5,291 bases of DNA, from positions 1-5,291 of the forward strand of contig CAAGRO010000083.1 in the NCBI GenBank assembly GCA_900772695.1, given 5' to 3'. Made by a program: the position numbers and the translations under genes. This document shows, piece by piece, positions 1-5,289 of this stretch; position 1 is the first letter of the stretch; each line of letters starts with the position of its first letter. The notes below the pieces were generated by a model, which saw only the letters and a program-made list of their open reading frames with translations, was not told where the DNA came from and searched no databases. The DNA is from an uncultured Oribacterium sp. (lineage in GTDB: Bacteria; Bacillota; Clostridia; Lachnospirales; Lachnospiraceae).

Positions 1-631
1 GGACCGCTGCCGCAGCGCCATCTGTGTGGTGGTCGACTGCATTGGCCGCGGACGGCTGCGGGGCCTCGAGCATCCGATAGTCCATGGTCCAGTAGTTCAG
101 CGGGAAGATCGCGCCGGAGACGCAGAGGATGTACATGATGATGCGCCACGGGAAGCCGAGCGCGAGGAGCGCGGCCATGATGAAGGGGCTCGCGAAGGCG
201 CCGACGGCGAAGGTGGTGTGCAGGATATTCAGGTACTTCGTCGAGCTGTTCGTCGCGACGTTCATCGCAAGGTTACTGATGATCGTGACGGTGCCCTTCG
301 TGATGCCGAGGACGAACACCAGCACGTACATGAAGAGAACCGGCGGGTGGATCGTCAGCAGGAACATGAGGATCGGCGAGAGGCCGGTGATGGCGACCAC
401 GACCGCGCGGTGCGAGAAGTGGCGCTTCGCAAGCGGATAGATGATGGACGCGCAGAAATTGCCGATCGCGAGGATGCTGATCAGGCCGCCGGCGACCGCG
501 TAGTTCAGCTGCTCCTCCTCGATGAGATGCGGCAGAATCGCGCCGAAAATCGTGATGACCGCACCGCTCAGGATGTAGCCGAGGTAGAGGTGGTTCAGCA
601 CCCGCCACTTGAGTTCCTTTGTCATTTCCAT
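1..631 (-). CDS. MFS family transporter, N-terminal half (partial at window edge)
   Basis: Open reading frame on the minus strand that runs off the left edge; 210 residues are visible, beginning MEMTKELKWRVLNHLYLGYI. They form six hydrophobic segments at about residues 12-35, 44-66, 76-94, 96-121, 137-160 and 163-182. A hydrophilic Ala/Pro-rich stretch (about 185-210) follows, fitting the central loop that separates the two six-helix halves of a 12-helix MFS carrier. The loop after helix 2 (PLAKRHFSHR, 66-75) is a degenerate MFS motif A. The helix 5 start, LNILHTTFAVGAFASPF, resembles the LxxLHxxFGxGA pattern of FucP-like sugar and related MFS proteins. Start chosen at 631 because GGGG lies 8 nt upstream; an in-frame ATG at 625 is the alternative. 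It is divergent from glnS. The family call is firm, but substrate and transport direction cannot be told from the half seen. It would act in the cytoplasmic membrane. Confidence 0.87.
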   Translation of the reverse strand, partial: MEMTKELKWRVLNHLYLGYILSGAVITIFGAILPHLIEEEQLNYAVAGGLISILAIGNFCASIIYPLAKRHFSHRAVVVAITGLSPILMFLLTIHPPVLFMYVLVFVLGITKGTVTIISNLAMNVATNSSTKYLNILHTTFAVGAFASPFIMAALLALGFPWRIIMYILCVSGAIFPLNYWTMDYRMLEAPQPSAANAVDHHTDGAAAAV

Positions 632-669
632 ATTCTAGACCCCATTTCAAAAATTTCGCATGTAGAATC

Positions 670-699
670 AGTTTAGCACACTTCCGGAAAAAAGCCGAA
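670..699 (-). promoter_or_regulatory. Weak candidate promoter for the MFS gene
   Basis: Reading the minus strand, TGCTAAACT gives a TGn-extended -10 box (TAAACT at 675-670, 4 of 6 matches to TATAAT) about 40 bp before the transporter start. The best -35 at 18-bp spacing is TTCGGC (699-694), a poor match. If it is real, the leader is about 30 nt and the three 33-bp-spaced repeats lie upstream of the -35 box, where activators usually bind. Confidence 0.3.
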
Positions 700-720
700 C
701 TGCAGGCAGGGGGATGTTTT

Positions 721-799
721 CAGAAAAATGTGTGAAATGACCCCTGATTTTTCCAGAAAAATGTGTTTATTCCGAGTCGAAAATGCTGGAAAAATGTGT
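721..799. repeat. Three direct repeats of GAAAAATGTGT at exact 33-bp spacing
   Basis: The 11-mer GAAAAATGTGT occurs at 723-733, 756-766 and 789-799. Copies 1 and 2 share two more bases to the left (CA), while copy 3 has TG there. The start-to-start distance is exactly 33 bp both times, about three turns of B-DNA, so all copies face the same side of the helix. The 20-22 bases between copies are not conserved, which argues against a simple tandem duplication. Copy 2 is also the right arm of a 7-bp dyad, ATTTTTC-CA-GAAAAAT (747-762), and copy 1 sits in TTTTC-A-GAAAA (717-727). The pattern fits a cooperative DNA-binding protein, but no regulator can be named. Confidence 0.7.
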
Positions 800-869
800 T
801 TTGGCAGAAACGAACGGAAAAATCCGCCTGTCCGGCACCGGCTCTACGGGCCGCTCCCCGCATATCCCC

Positions 870-899
870 TTGTATAACAGCGCCCCGATATGCTATAAT
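870..899 (+). promoter_or_regulatory. glnS promoter (extended -10)
   Basis: TATAAT at 894-899 is a perfect -10 hexamer preceded by TGC (891-893), making an extended -10 element. The -35 is weak: TTGTAT at 870-875 with 18-bp spacing is the best candidate, and an extended -10 commonly compensates for this. The predicted start is around 906, leaving a leader of about 25 nt. That is too short for a T-box or other riboswitch. Confidence 0.75.
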
Positions 900-917
900 T
901 TTGGGTACTTCATTTTT

Positions 918-923
918 AGGAGG
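918..923 (+). promoter_or_regulatory. glnS ribosome-binding site
   Basis: A perfect AGGAGG lies 7 nt before ATG 931. It decides the start of glnS: the same frame is open further upstream (a GTG at 763), but that extension would read through the promoter and repeats and has no ribosome-binding site. Confidence 0.93.
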
Positions 924-930
924 CTATACT

Positions 931-2637
931 ATGTCTATGGAAACAAGAAACGAGAACGGCGTGCTGGAGGAGAAGGCTCCAGAGTCGAAGCATTTCATCG
1001 AGCGTGAGATCGAGAAGGATCTTGCCGAGGGCGTTTATGACCACGTACATACACGATTCCCACCGGAGCCGAACGGTTATCTGCACATCGGCCATGCGAA
1101 GTCGATCATTCTGAATTCCGGAATGGCGCAGGAGTACCATGGACAGTTTAACCTCCGCTTCGATGACACGAACCCGATGAAGGAGAAGACCGAGTTCGTC
1201 GAGGCGATCGAGCGTGACGTAAAGTGGCTCGGTGCCGACTTCGAGGACCGCATCTTCTTCGCATCCGATTACTTCGATATCATGTATGAGAAGGCCATCC
1301 TTCTGATTAAGAAGGGCCTCGCCTTCGTCGATGATCTCACCGCAGAGCAGATCACCGCGTACCGTGGCGACTTCACGAACCCTGGTAAGGAGTCCCCGAA
1401 CCGCAACCGTCCGATCGAAGAGAACCTTCAGCTCTTCCAGGATATGAAGGATGGCAAGTACGCAGACGGAACCCTGACCCTTCGTGCGAAGATCGACATG
1501 GCATCCCCGAACCTGAACATGCGTGATCCGATCATCTACCGTGTGGCCCACATGCATCACCACAACACCGGTGACAAGTGGTGCATCTACCCGATGTACG
1601 ATTTCGCACATCCGATCGAGGACGCCGTAGAGGGCATCACGCATTCCCTCTGCACACTGGAGTTCGAGGATCACCGCCCGCTCTATGACTGGGTCGTTAA
1701 GAACTGTGATTTCCCGCACCCGCCTCGCCAGATCGAGTTCGCGAAGCTGTATCTGACCAATGTTGTCACCGGTAAGCGTTACATCAAGAAGCTGGTAGAG
1801 GATGGCGTCGTTGATGGCTGGGATGACCCGCGTCTCGTCACCATCGCGGCTCTGCGCCGTCGTGGCTACACACCGGAGTCTCTCCGTCAGTTCGTCACCC
1901 TGAGCGGTATCTCAAAGGCGAACTCCAGCTGCGACATCAGCCTCCTCGAGTACTGTATCCGCGAGGACCTGAAGCTGAAGGATAAGCGTATGATGGCCGT
2001 CATTGACCCGATCAAGCTGGTGATCGACAACTATCCGGAAGGTCAGACCGAGATGCTTGAGGTGCCGAACAACCTCGAGAATGAGGAACTCGGCAGCCGC
2101 CAGGTTCCGTTCTCCCGCGAGCTTTACATCGAGCGCGACGACTTCATGATCGATCCGCCGAAGAAGTATAAGAGACTCTATGTCGACAACGAGGTCCGCC
2201 TCATGTCCGCATATTTCGTAAAGGCGACCTCCTACGAGACCGACGCCGACGGAAAGGTGACCGTCGTTCACTGCACCTATGATCCGGAAACCAAGTCGGG
2301 CTCCGGCTTCACGGGACGTAAGGTGAAGGGCACGATCCACTGGGTCAATGCTCCGACCGCAGGTCAGGTGACTGTCCGTCTGTATGAGCAGCTGATCGAC
2401 GAAGAGAAGGGCAAGCTGAACGAGGACGGCACCCTGAACTTCAATCCGAACTCCCTCACCGTCGTCGAGAACTGCATGGTCGAGCCGGAGCTCATGGACG
2501 TGAAGCCATACGACAGCTTCCAGTTCGTACGAAACGGCTTCTTCTGCGTCGACAGTAAGGACTCCACCGAAGGCCACCCGGTCTACAACCGCATCGTCGG
2601 CCTGAAGTCCAGCTTCAAGCTTCCGACACAGGCGTAA
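931..2637 (+). CDS. glnS: Glutaminyl-tRNA synthetase (GlnRS, class I)
   Basis: Cytoplasmic enzyme that joins glutamine to tRNA-Gln using ATP. The protein is 568 residues, close to the roughly 550 of E. coli GlnRS, and appears complete. Visible class I signatures are PPEPNGYLHIGH (44-55, HIGH at 52-55) and LRFDDTNP (75-82), which carries the conserved Asp that contacts substrate. Next come PMYDFAH (221-227), with the Tyr and His of the glutamine pocket, and GITHSLCTLEFEDHRPLYDW (235-254). The KMSKS-equivalent loop reads VVTGKR (278-283) where E. coli has VMSKR, followed by GWDDPR (296-301) and LRRRGYTPE (308-316). The C-terminal part from about 350 corresponds to the anticodon-binding beta-barrels. 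The gene has its own promoter and a strong ribosome-binding site, and no terminator is visible after its stop. Many Bacillota lack GlnRS and make Gln-tRNA through GatCAB, so its presence is informative. A non-discriminating GluRS is unlikely given the GlnRS-specific motifs. Confidence 0.97.
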   Translation: MSMETRNENGVLEEKAPESKHFIEREIEKDLAEGVYDHVHTRFPPEPNGYLHIGHAKSIILNSGMAQEYHGQFNLRFDDTNPMKEKTEFVEAIERDVKWLGADFEDRIFFASDYFDIMYEKAILLIKKGLAFVDDLTAEQITAYRGDFTNPGKESPNRNRPIEENLQLFQDMKDGKYADGTLTLRAKIDMASPNLNMRDPIIYRVAHMHHHNTGDKWCIYPMYDFAHPIEDAVEGITHSLCTLEFEDHRPLYDWVVKNCDFPHPPRQIEFAKLYLTNVVTGKRYIKKLVEDGVVDGWDDPRLVTIAALRRRGYTPESLRQFVTLSGISKANSSCDISLLEYCIREDLKLKDKRMMAVIDPIKLVIDNYPEGQTEMLEVPNNLENEELGSRQVPFSRELYIERDDFMIDPPKKYKRLYVDNEVRLMSAYFVKATSYETDADGKVTVVHCTYDPETKSGSGFTGRKVKGTIHWVNAPTAGQVTVRLYEQLIDEEKGKLNEDGTLNFNPNSLTVVENCMVEPELMDVKPYDSFQFVRNGFFCVDSKDSTEGHPVYNRIVGLKSSFKLPTQA

Positions 2638-2642
2638 AACTC

Positions 2643-2671
2643 TATATATATCCGTGTAATCGTGGTATGAT
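2643..2671 (+). promoter_or_regulatory. Candidate promoter for the acidic membrane-protein gene
   Basis: TATGAT at 2666-2671 (5 of 6 to TATAAT) is preceded by TGG (2663-2665), giving a TGn-extended -10 box just after glnS. At 17-bp spacing the -35 position is TATATA (2643-2648), a poor match in an AT-rich run. The predicted start near 2678 gives a leader of about 80 nt. Read-through from glnS remains possible, because no terminator separates the genes. Confidence 0.5.
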
Positions 2672-2675
2672 AGCA

Positions 2676-2700
2676 GTATCGAATTTGTAAATTCAGATAC
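2676..2700. promoter_or_regulatory. 11-bp inverted repeat at the predicted transcription start (operator or 5' hairpin)
   Basis: The left arm GTATCGAATTT (2676-2686) and right arm AAATTC-a-GATAC (2689-2700) are complementary over 11 bp, with one unpaired A and a 2-nt centre. The arms begin 5 bases after the -10 box, so the element covers the predicted start site. The tiny centre suits a dimeric repressor operator better than an RNA hairpin. No U-run follows, so it is not a glnS terminator. Confidence 0.5.
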
Positions 2701-2744
2701 GTAAAGCTCTGCAAATGAAGAAAAGGGCCGGTAGACGACCCGGA

Positions 2745-2750
2745 TGGAGG
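2745..2750 (+). promoter_or_regulatory. Ribosome-binding site that sets the start of the acidic-protein gene
   Basis: TGGAGG lies 8 nt upstream of ATG 2759. It overlaps the earlier in-frame ATG at 2744, which therefore cannot use it, and this favours 2759. A weak stem (CCGGT/ACCcGG, 2728-2743) sits immediately before the site. Confidence 0.85.
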
Positions 2751-2758
2751 ATATCGTT

Positions 2759-3484
2759 ATGGGCAAGAAAAAAGGTTTAGGTGGTCTCGTCGGATTCGCT
2801 GCACTGGTCGGTGGTGTTGCCGCCGCTGTATCCTATCTCTACAAGTATGAGAAGTTCTCCGAGGAGGTCGATCAGGACTTCACGGATGTGCTGGAGTCCG
2901 CTTCAGAGGTGAAGGACTCCGCGAAGAGATCCTACACGACGCTGAAGAACAGCCAGACGAAGGAAGACTTCAAGACTGCAGCGAAGGACATCGGTGTGGC
3001 TGCGAAGAACCTCGCCGTCGATGCGAAGAACCTCGCCTTCGACGCGGGTAAGGATGCATACAAGACCGTAAAGGAAGCCCTCGATGAGAAGCTCGGCAGC
3101 TGCGACGAGGACGATGATGATGTCGTCGATGAGAACGTCGAGCACATCTCGTATCCATATGTAGATGACGAGGATGCCGAGGCAGATACTGAGGACGCAA
3201 AGCCAGAAGCCGAAGAGGTGAAGGACGAGGCCGCTGAAAAGGCGGAGGACACCGACATCGAGCCGGAGGATGACGGTGACGTCGAGGTCGAGTTCTTCAC
3301 GACGGATGCAGACGACGCAGACGCGAAGACAGAAGAGACCGAGAAGGACGCCGAGCCGAAGGCAGAGGAGCCTGCGAAGGACGAAGCTGCAGCAGACGCT
3401 GCAAAGGCCGCTGTAGATGCAGCAACCGAAGTGAAGCAGGAAGCGGAGGAAGCAGAAGCCACCGCAACCATCACGGAAGAATAA
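2759..3484 (+). CDS. Membrane-anchored acidic protein of unknown function
   Basis: I do not recognise a named family. The 241-residue protein starts MGKKKGLGGLVGFAALVGGV. A Lys-rich tip is followed by one Gly/Ala-rich hydrophobic segment (about 7-28) with no evident signal-peptidase site, suggesting an uncleaved N-terminal anchor. Residues 29-112 are charged and probably helical. They include repeats such as KNLAVDA/KNLAFDA (83-96) and AYKTVKEALDEKL, reminiscent of YtxH-like or LEA-like amphipathic helices. From 115 on it becomes strongly acidic and low in complexity: an Asp run at 117-121, then Glu/Ala/Asp/Lys-rich sequence with few hydrophobic residues apart from ISYPYV (130-135) and VEVEFF (175-180). 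It has a single Cys (115). Reading-frame integrity, a good ribosome-binding site, its own candidate promoter and a strong terminator support a real gene. By the positive-inside rule the acidic tail would be extracytoplasmic, but this is inference. Envelope or stress roles are guesses. Confidence 0.85.
   Translation: MGKKKGLGGLVGFAALVGGVAAAVSYLYKYEKFSEEVDQDFTDVLESASEVKDSAKRSYTTLKNSQTKEDFKTAAKDIGVAAKNLAVDAKNLAFDAGKDAYKTVKEALDEKLGSCDEDDDDVVDENVEHISYPYVDDEDAEADTEDAKPEAEEVKDEAAEKAEDTDIEPEDDGDVEVEFFTTDADDADAKTEETEKDAEPKAEEPAKDEAAADAAKAAVDAATEVKQEAEEAEATATITEE
3002..3043 (+). repeat. Two tandem 21-bp repeats inside the acidic-protein gene
   Basis: Copies at 3002-3022 and 3023-3043 match at 19 of 21 bases and encode AKNLAVD and AKNLAFD. 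The DNA-level identity suggests a recent in-frame duplication of one heptad-like unit of the helical region. Confidence 0.8.
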
Positions 3485-3502
3485 TCAAAAGAGATTCAAC
3501 TG

Positions 3503-3535
3503 GAGCTGGTGCACCATGTGCACCAGCTCTTTTTA
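3503..3535 (+). terminator. Intrinsic terminator of the acidic-protein gene
   Basis: A perfect 12-bp stem (GAGCTGGTGCAC 3503-3514 with GTGCACCAGCTC 3518-3529) closes a CAT loop and runs straight into TTTTT (3530-3534) and then ATATTT. It begins 18 bp after the stop codon. On the minus strand no T-run adjoins the stem, so it acts mainly on plus-strand transcripts. Confidence 0.95.
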
Positions 3536-3547
3536 TATTTCCAGACA

Positions 3548-3583
3548 GCAAACGACCTGCCCCGCGAGGGACAGGTCGTTTGC
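3548..3583. terminator. Long GNRA-capped hairpin between the convergent genes, possible asnB terminator
   Basis: GCAAACGACCTG (3548-3559) pairs perfectly with CAGGTCGTTTGC (3572-3583). After one C-A mismatch, three more C-G pairs close a GCGA tetraloop as read on the plus strand (TCGC on the minus strand). It lies 45 bp past the asnB stop. Neither side has a proper U-run; only the GTTTGC of the stem base is T-rich. It may be a weak terminator, a 3'-end stabilising structure, or a barrier to converging transcripts. Confidence 0.5.
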
Positions 3584-3596
3584 CTTAGGGAGTATA

Positions 3597-3622
3597 GGTT
3601 AATACGGCATAGGCCGTTAACC
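3597..3622. other. Hairpin just past the asnB stop codon
   Basis: GGTTAA-ta-CGGC (3597-3608) pairs with GCCGTTAACC (3613-3622) to give a 10-bp stem with a 2-nt bulge and a 4-nt loop. In asnB mRNA it begins 6 nt after the stop codon. No T-run follows in either direction, so a terminator role is doubtful. Stabilising the asnB mRNA 3' end is one possibility. Confidence 0.45.
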
Positions 3623-3628
3623 ATCGGA

Positions 3629-5215
3629 TTATTTTCCGGAGTCGCCGTAGTTTGAGAGAACGCGGGCGGATGGGTCATTGACGGCGCATCCAGGCCAGGT
3701 CTTGTTCGGCATCCAGAAATCGGTGACCATCTGGGACTGTCCCGGATAGTACTCTTCGAAGATTTCGCGGTAGAGGAGAGACTCCTTCGTGAACGGAGTC
3801 GCGTGCGTGTATTTCTGGCGCTTCTCCTCGAATTCCGCGTCGGTATACTGCTTCTCAGCGAACTCCGCGAGGTCATCCTTCATGGAGTGACCGACGGCGT
3901 CGGAGAAAGCGGCCTTCTCACGCATGAGGATGTCCTCCGGCAGGAGATGATCGGCCTCGAACGCGTGACGAAGGAGATACTTGCCCTTGTGGTAGTGGTT
4001 CAGCTTCTTCTCCGGATCGATGTGCATCACGTAGTCGACGAAGTCAATGTCTCCGAACGGTACGCGTGCCTCGAGAGAGTTTACGCTGATGCAGCGGTCG
4101 GCACGAAGCACATCGTACATGTGCAGCTCGCGGATACGCTTCTCGGCTTCCTTCTGGAATTCCTCCGCGCTCGGCGCGAAATCGGTGTACTTGTAGCCGA
4201 AGAGCTCGTCGGAGATCTCACCGGTCAGGAGTACACGGAGATCGGACTGCTCGTGGATTGCCTTGCAGCAGAGATACATGCCGATGGAAGCACGGATGGT
4301 GGTGATATCGTAGGTTCCGAGGGTGGCGATGACCTCCCGGAGGGCGGCCAGGACATCCTCACGGGACATGATGACCTCGTGATGGTTTGCGCCGATGTAG
4401 TCGGCGACCTCACGTGCATACTTGAGGTCGATCGCATCGACATCCATACCGATGGCGTAGGTCTCGATCGGCTTCTTCAGAAGCTTCTGGGAGATCGCAC
4501 AGACGAGGGAGGAGTCGAGACCACCGGAAAGCAGGAAGCCGACCGGTGCATCCGCGTCGAGACGCTTCTTCACACCCTCGACGAGAAGATCGTGGATGTT
4601 GTGGGCGATCTCCTCGAGATCATCGTGCGTGTTGTATTTGTGCACCACGGACAGATCGTGATAGCAGACGAACTGGCCATCCTTATAGTAGTGTCCTGGT
4701 GGAAATGGCTTGATTTCATGGCAGAGACCCACGAGGTTCTTCGGCTCGGAGGCGAATGTCAGCGTGCCGTCGTCGGTGGTGCCATAGTAGAGGGGACGAA
4801 TACCGATCGGGTCCCGCGCCGCGATGTAGTCATTGGCCTCAGCATCGTAGATGATGAGGGCGAACTCCGCGTCGAGCATACGGAACATCTCGGTGCCGAG
4901 CTCACGCCAGAGCGGAAGCAGGATCTCGCAGTCAGAATCGGACTTGAAGGTATAGCCTTCCTTCGCGAGCTTCTCACGCAGCGGGCGGAAACCGTAGATC
5001 TCGCCGTTGCAGACCACATAGGAACCATCCAGCTCGAACGGCTGCATGCCGGCGTCGGTCAGGCCCATGATGGCGAGACGATTAAAGCCGAGGTAGCCGT
5101 TGCCGGTGTCGACGATACGGGTGTCGTCCGGTCCTCTCGATTTAGTCTTCAGAAGCGCGGCCTTGACGACCTCATACTGTGCGCGCTTGTCACAGAATCC
5201 GATAATACTGCACAT
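3629..5215 (-). CDS. asnB: Asparagine synthase, glutamine-hydrolysing (AsnB type)
   Basis: Cytoplasmic enzyme making asparagine from aspartate, ATP and glutamine. The protein is 528 residues, slightly shorter than E. coli AsnB (about 554), and complete. The N-terminal class II glutaminase domain (about 2-190) starts MCSIIGF, so Cys2 becomes the nucleophile once Met is removed. It also has RGPDD (27-31), NRLAI (45-49), CNGEIY (69-74), SDCE (94-97) and ARDPIGIRPLYYG (133-145). The synthetase domain has the PP-loop SGGLDSS (230-236), TYDITTIRAS (301-310), TGEISDELFGYKY (331-343), NSLEARVPFGD (379-389) and REKAAFSDAVG (432-442). The start is set by AGGGAG 9 nt upstream and by the obligatory Cys2. 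Two synthetase motifs deviate from E. coli (GEGSDE, KEQFSDG), apparently as clade variants. A GlmS or PurF assignment is excluded by the PP-loop domain. It is convergent with the acidic-protein gene; the promoter lies beyond the window or in the short leader. Confidence 0.96.
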   Translation of the reverse strand: MCSIIGFCDKRAQYEVVKAALLKTKSRGPDDTRIVDTGNGYLGFNRLAIMGLTDAGMQPFELDGSYVVCNGEIYGFRPLREKLAKEGYTFKSDSDCEILLPLWRELGTEMFRMLDAEFALIIYDAEANDYIAARDPIGIRPLYYGTTDDGTLTFASEPKNLVGLCHEIKPFPPGHYYKDGQFVCYHDLSVVHKYNTHDDLEEIAHNIHDLLVEGVKKRLDADAPVGFLLSGGLDSSLVCAISQKLLKKPIETYAIGMDVDAIDLKYAREVADYIGANHHEVIMSREDVLAALREVIATLGTYDITTIRASIGMYLCCKAIHEQSDLRVLLTGEISDELFGYKYTDFAPSAEEFQKEAEKRIRELHMYDVLRADRCISVNSLEARVPFGDIDFVDYVMHIDPEKKLNHYHKGKYLLRHAFEADHLLPEDILMREKAAFSDAVGHSMKDDLAEFAEKQYTDAEFEEKRQKYTHATPFTKESLLYREIFEEYYPGQSQMVTDFWMPNKTWPGCAVNDPSARVLSNYGDSGK

Positions 5216-5224
5216 ATGGTTACT

Positions 5225-5230
5225 CTCCCT
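5225..5230 (-). promoter_or_regulatory. asnB ribosome-binding site
   Basis: AGGGAG on the minus strand, 9 nt before ATG 5215. It confirms the start that gives the MCS N-terminus required for catalysis. Confidence 0.85.
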
Positions 5231-5256
5231 AATAAATTTATGTCCGTCGAAAGCCG

Positions 5257-5289
5257 GCGTCGCACCCCCAGGGGACGAAGTGCAGACGC
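5257..5289 (-). other. Possible hairpin in the asnB leader
   Basis: On the minus strand GCGTC-t-GCAC (5289-5280) can pair with GTGCGACGC (5265-5257). This is a 9-bp stem with one bulge around a 14-nt loop that itself contains CCCCTGGGG. It lies about 40 nt upstream of the start codon at the window edge, so it may be the end of a larger structure, a promoter-region dyad, or chance in GC-rich DNA. No U-run follows. Confidence 0.3.

Larger units (their letters stand above)
632..930. other. Divergent intergenic region between the MFS gene and glnS
   Basis: This 299-bp non-coding stretch separates two divergent genes. Its middle (about 700-825) is rich in A- and T-runs, unlike the GC-rich genes on both sides, and carries three phased copies of GAAAAATGTGT. 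The glnS promoter and ribosome-binding site lie at the right end, and a weak candidate promoter for the transporter at the left. Plus-strand frames open through it upstream of 931, but they lack a ribosome-binding site and read through promoter and repeat sequence, so I treat it as regulatory. Confidence 0.8.

Noticed and set aside
26..676. Plus-strand 216-codon open frame
   Set aside because: It lies opposite the MFS gene. The product is a His/Asp/Arg/Glu-rich string with no plausible fold, while the minus strand encodes clear membrane helices.
721..799. CRISPR array
   Set aside because: The repeats are only 11-13 bp with 20-22 bp between them and three copies; there is no long conserved repeat and no cas gene.
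763..930. N-terminal extension of glnS from a GTG at 763
   Set aside because: It would read through the 33-bp repeats, the TATAAT promoter and the AGGAGG site and has no ribosome-binding site. The GlnRS homology fits a start at 931.
2681..2694. Terminator for glnS at GAATTTGTAAATTC
   Set aside because: The loop is too short and no U-run follows; it fits an operator better.
916..2766. Long antisense frames across glnS (916-1719 and 1912-2766, minus)
   Set aside because: They are shadows caused by strong codon bias in glnS, with no ribosome-binding site or recognisable protein features.
2715..2780. Possible 21-residue basic upstream ORF (MKKRAGRRPGW...) overlapping the start of the acidic-protein gene
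   Set aside because: No ribosome-binding site precedes its ATG, and the overlap with the next start is explained by the purine-rich leader; most likely chance.
2932..3474. Minus-strand Ser/Ala-rich 180-codon frame
   Set aside because: It is a mirror of the Glu/Ala/Asp/Lys-rich low-complexity coding on the plus strand, not a gene.
5257..5280. T-box antiterminator for asnB
   Set aside because: GGGTGCGAC resembles the GGGTGGNAC core, but the essential UGGN is replaced by UGCG, which cannot pair with the tRNA NCCA end, and no terminator follows.
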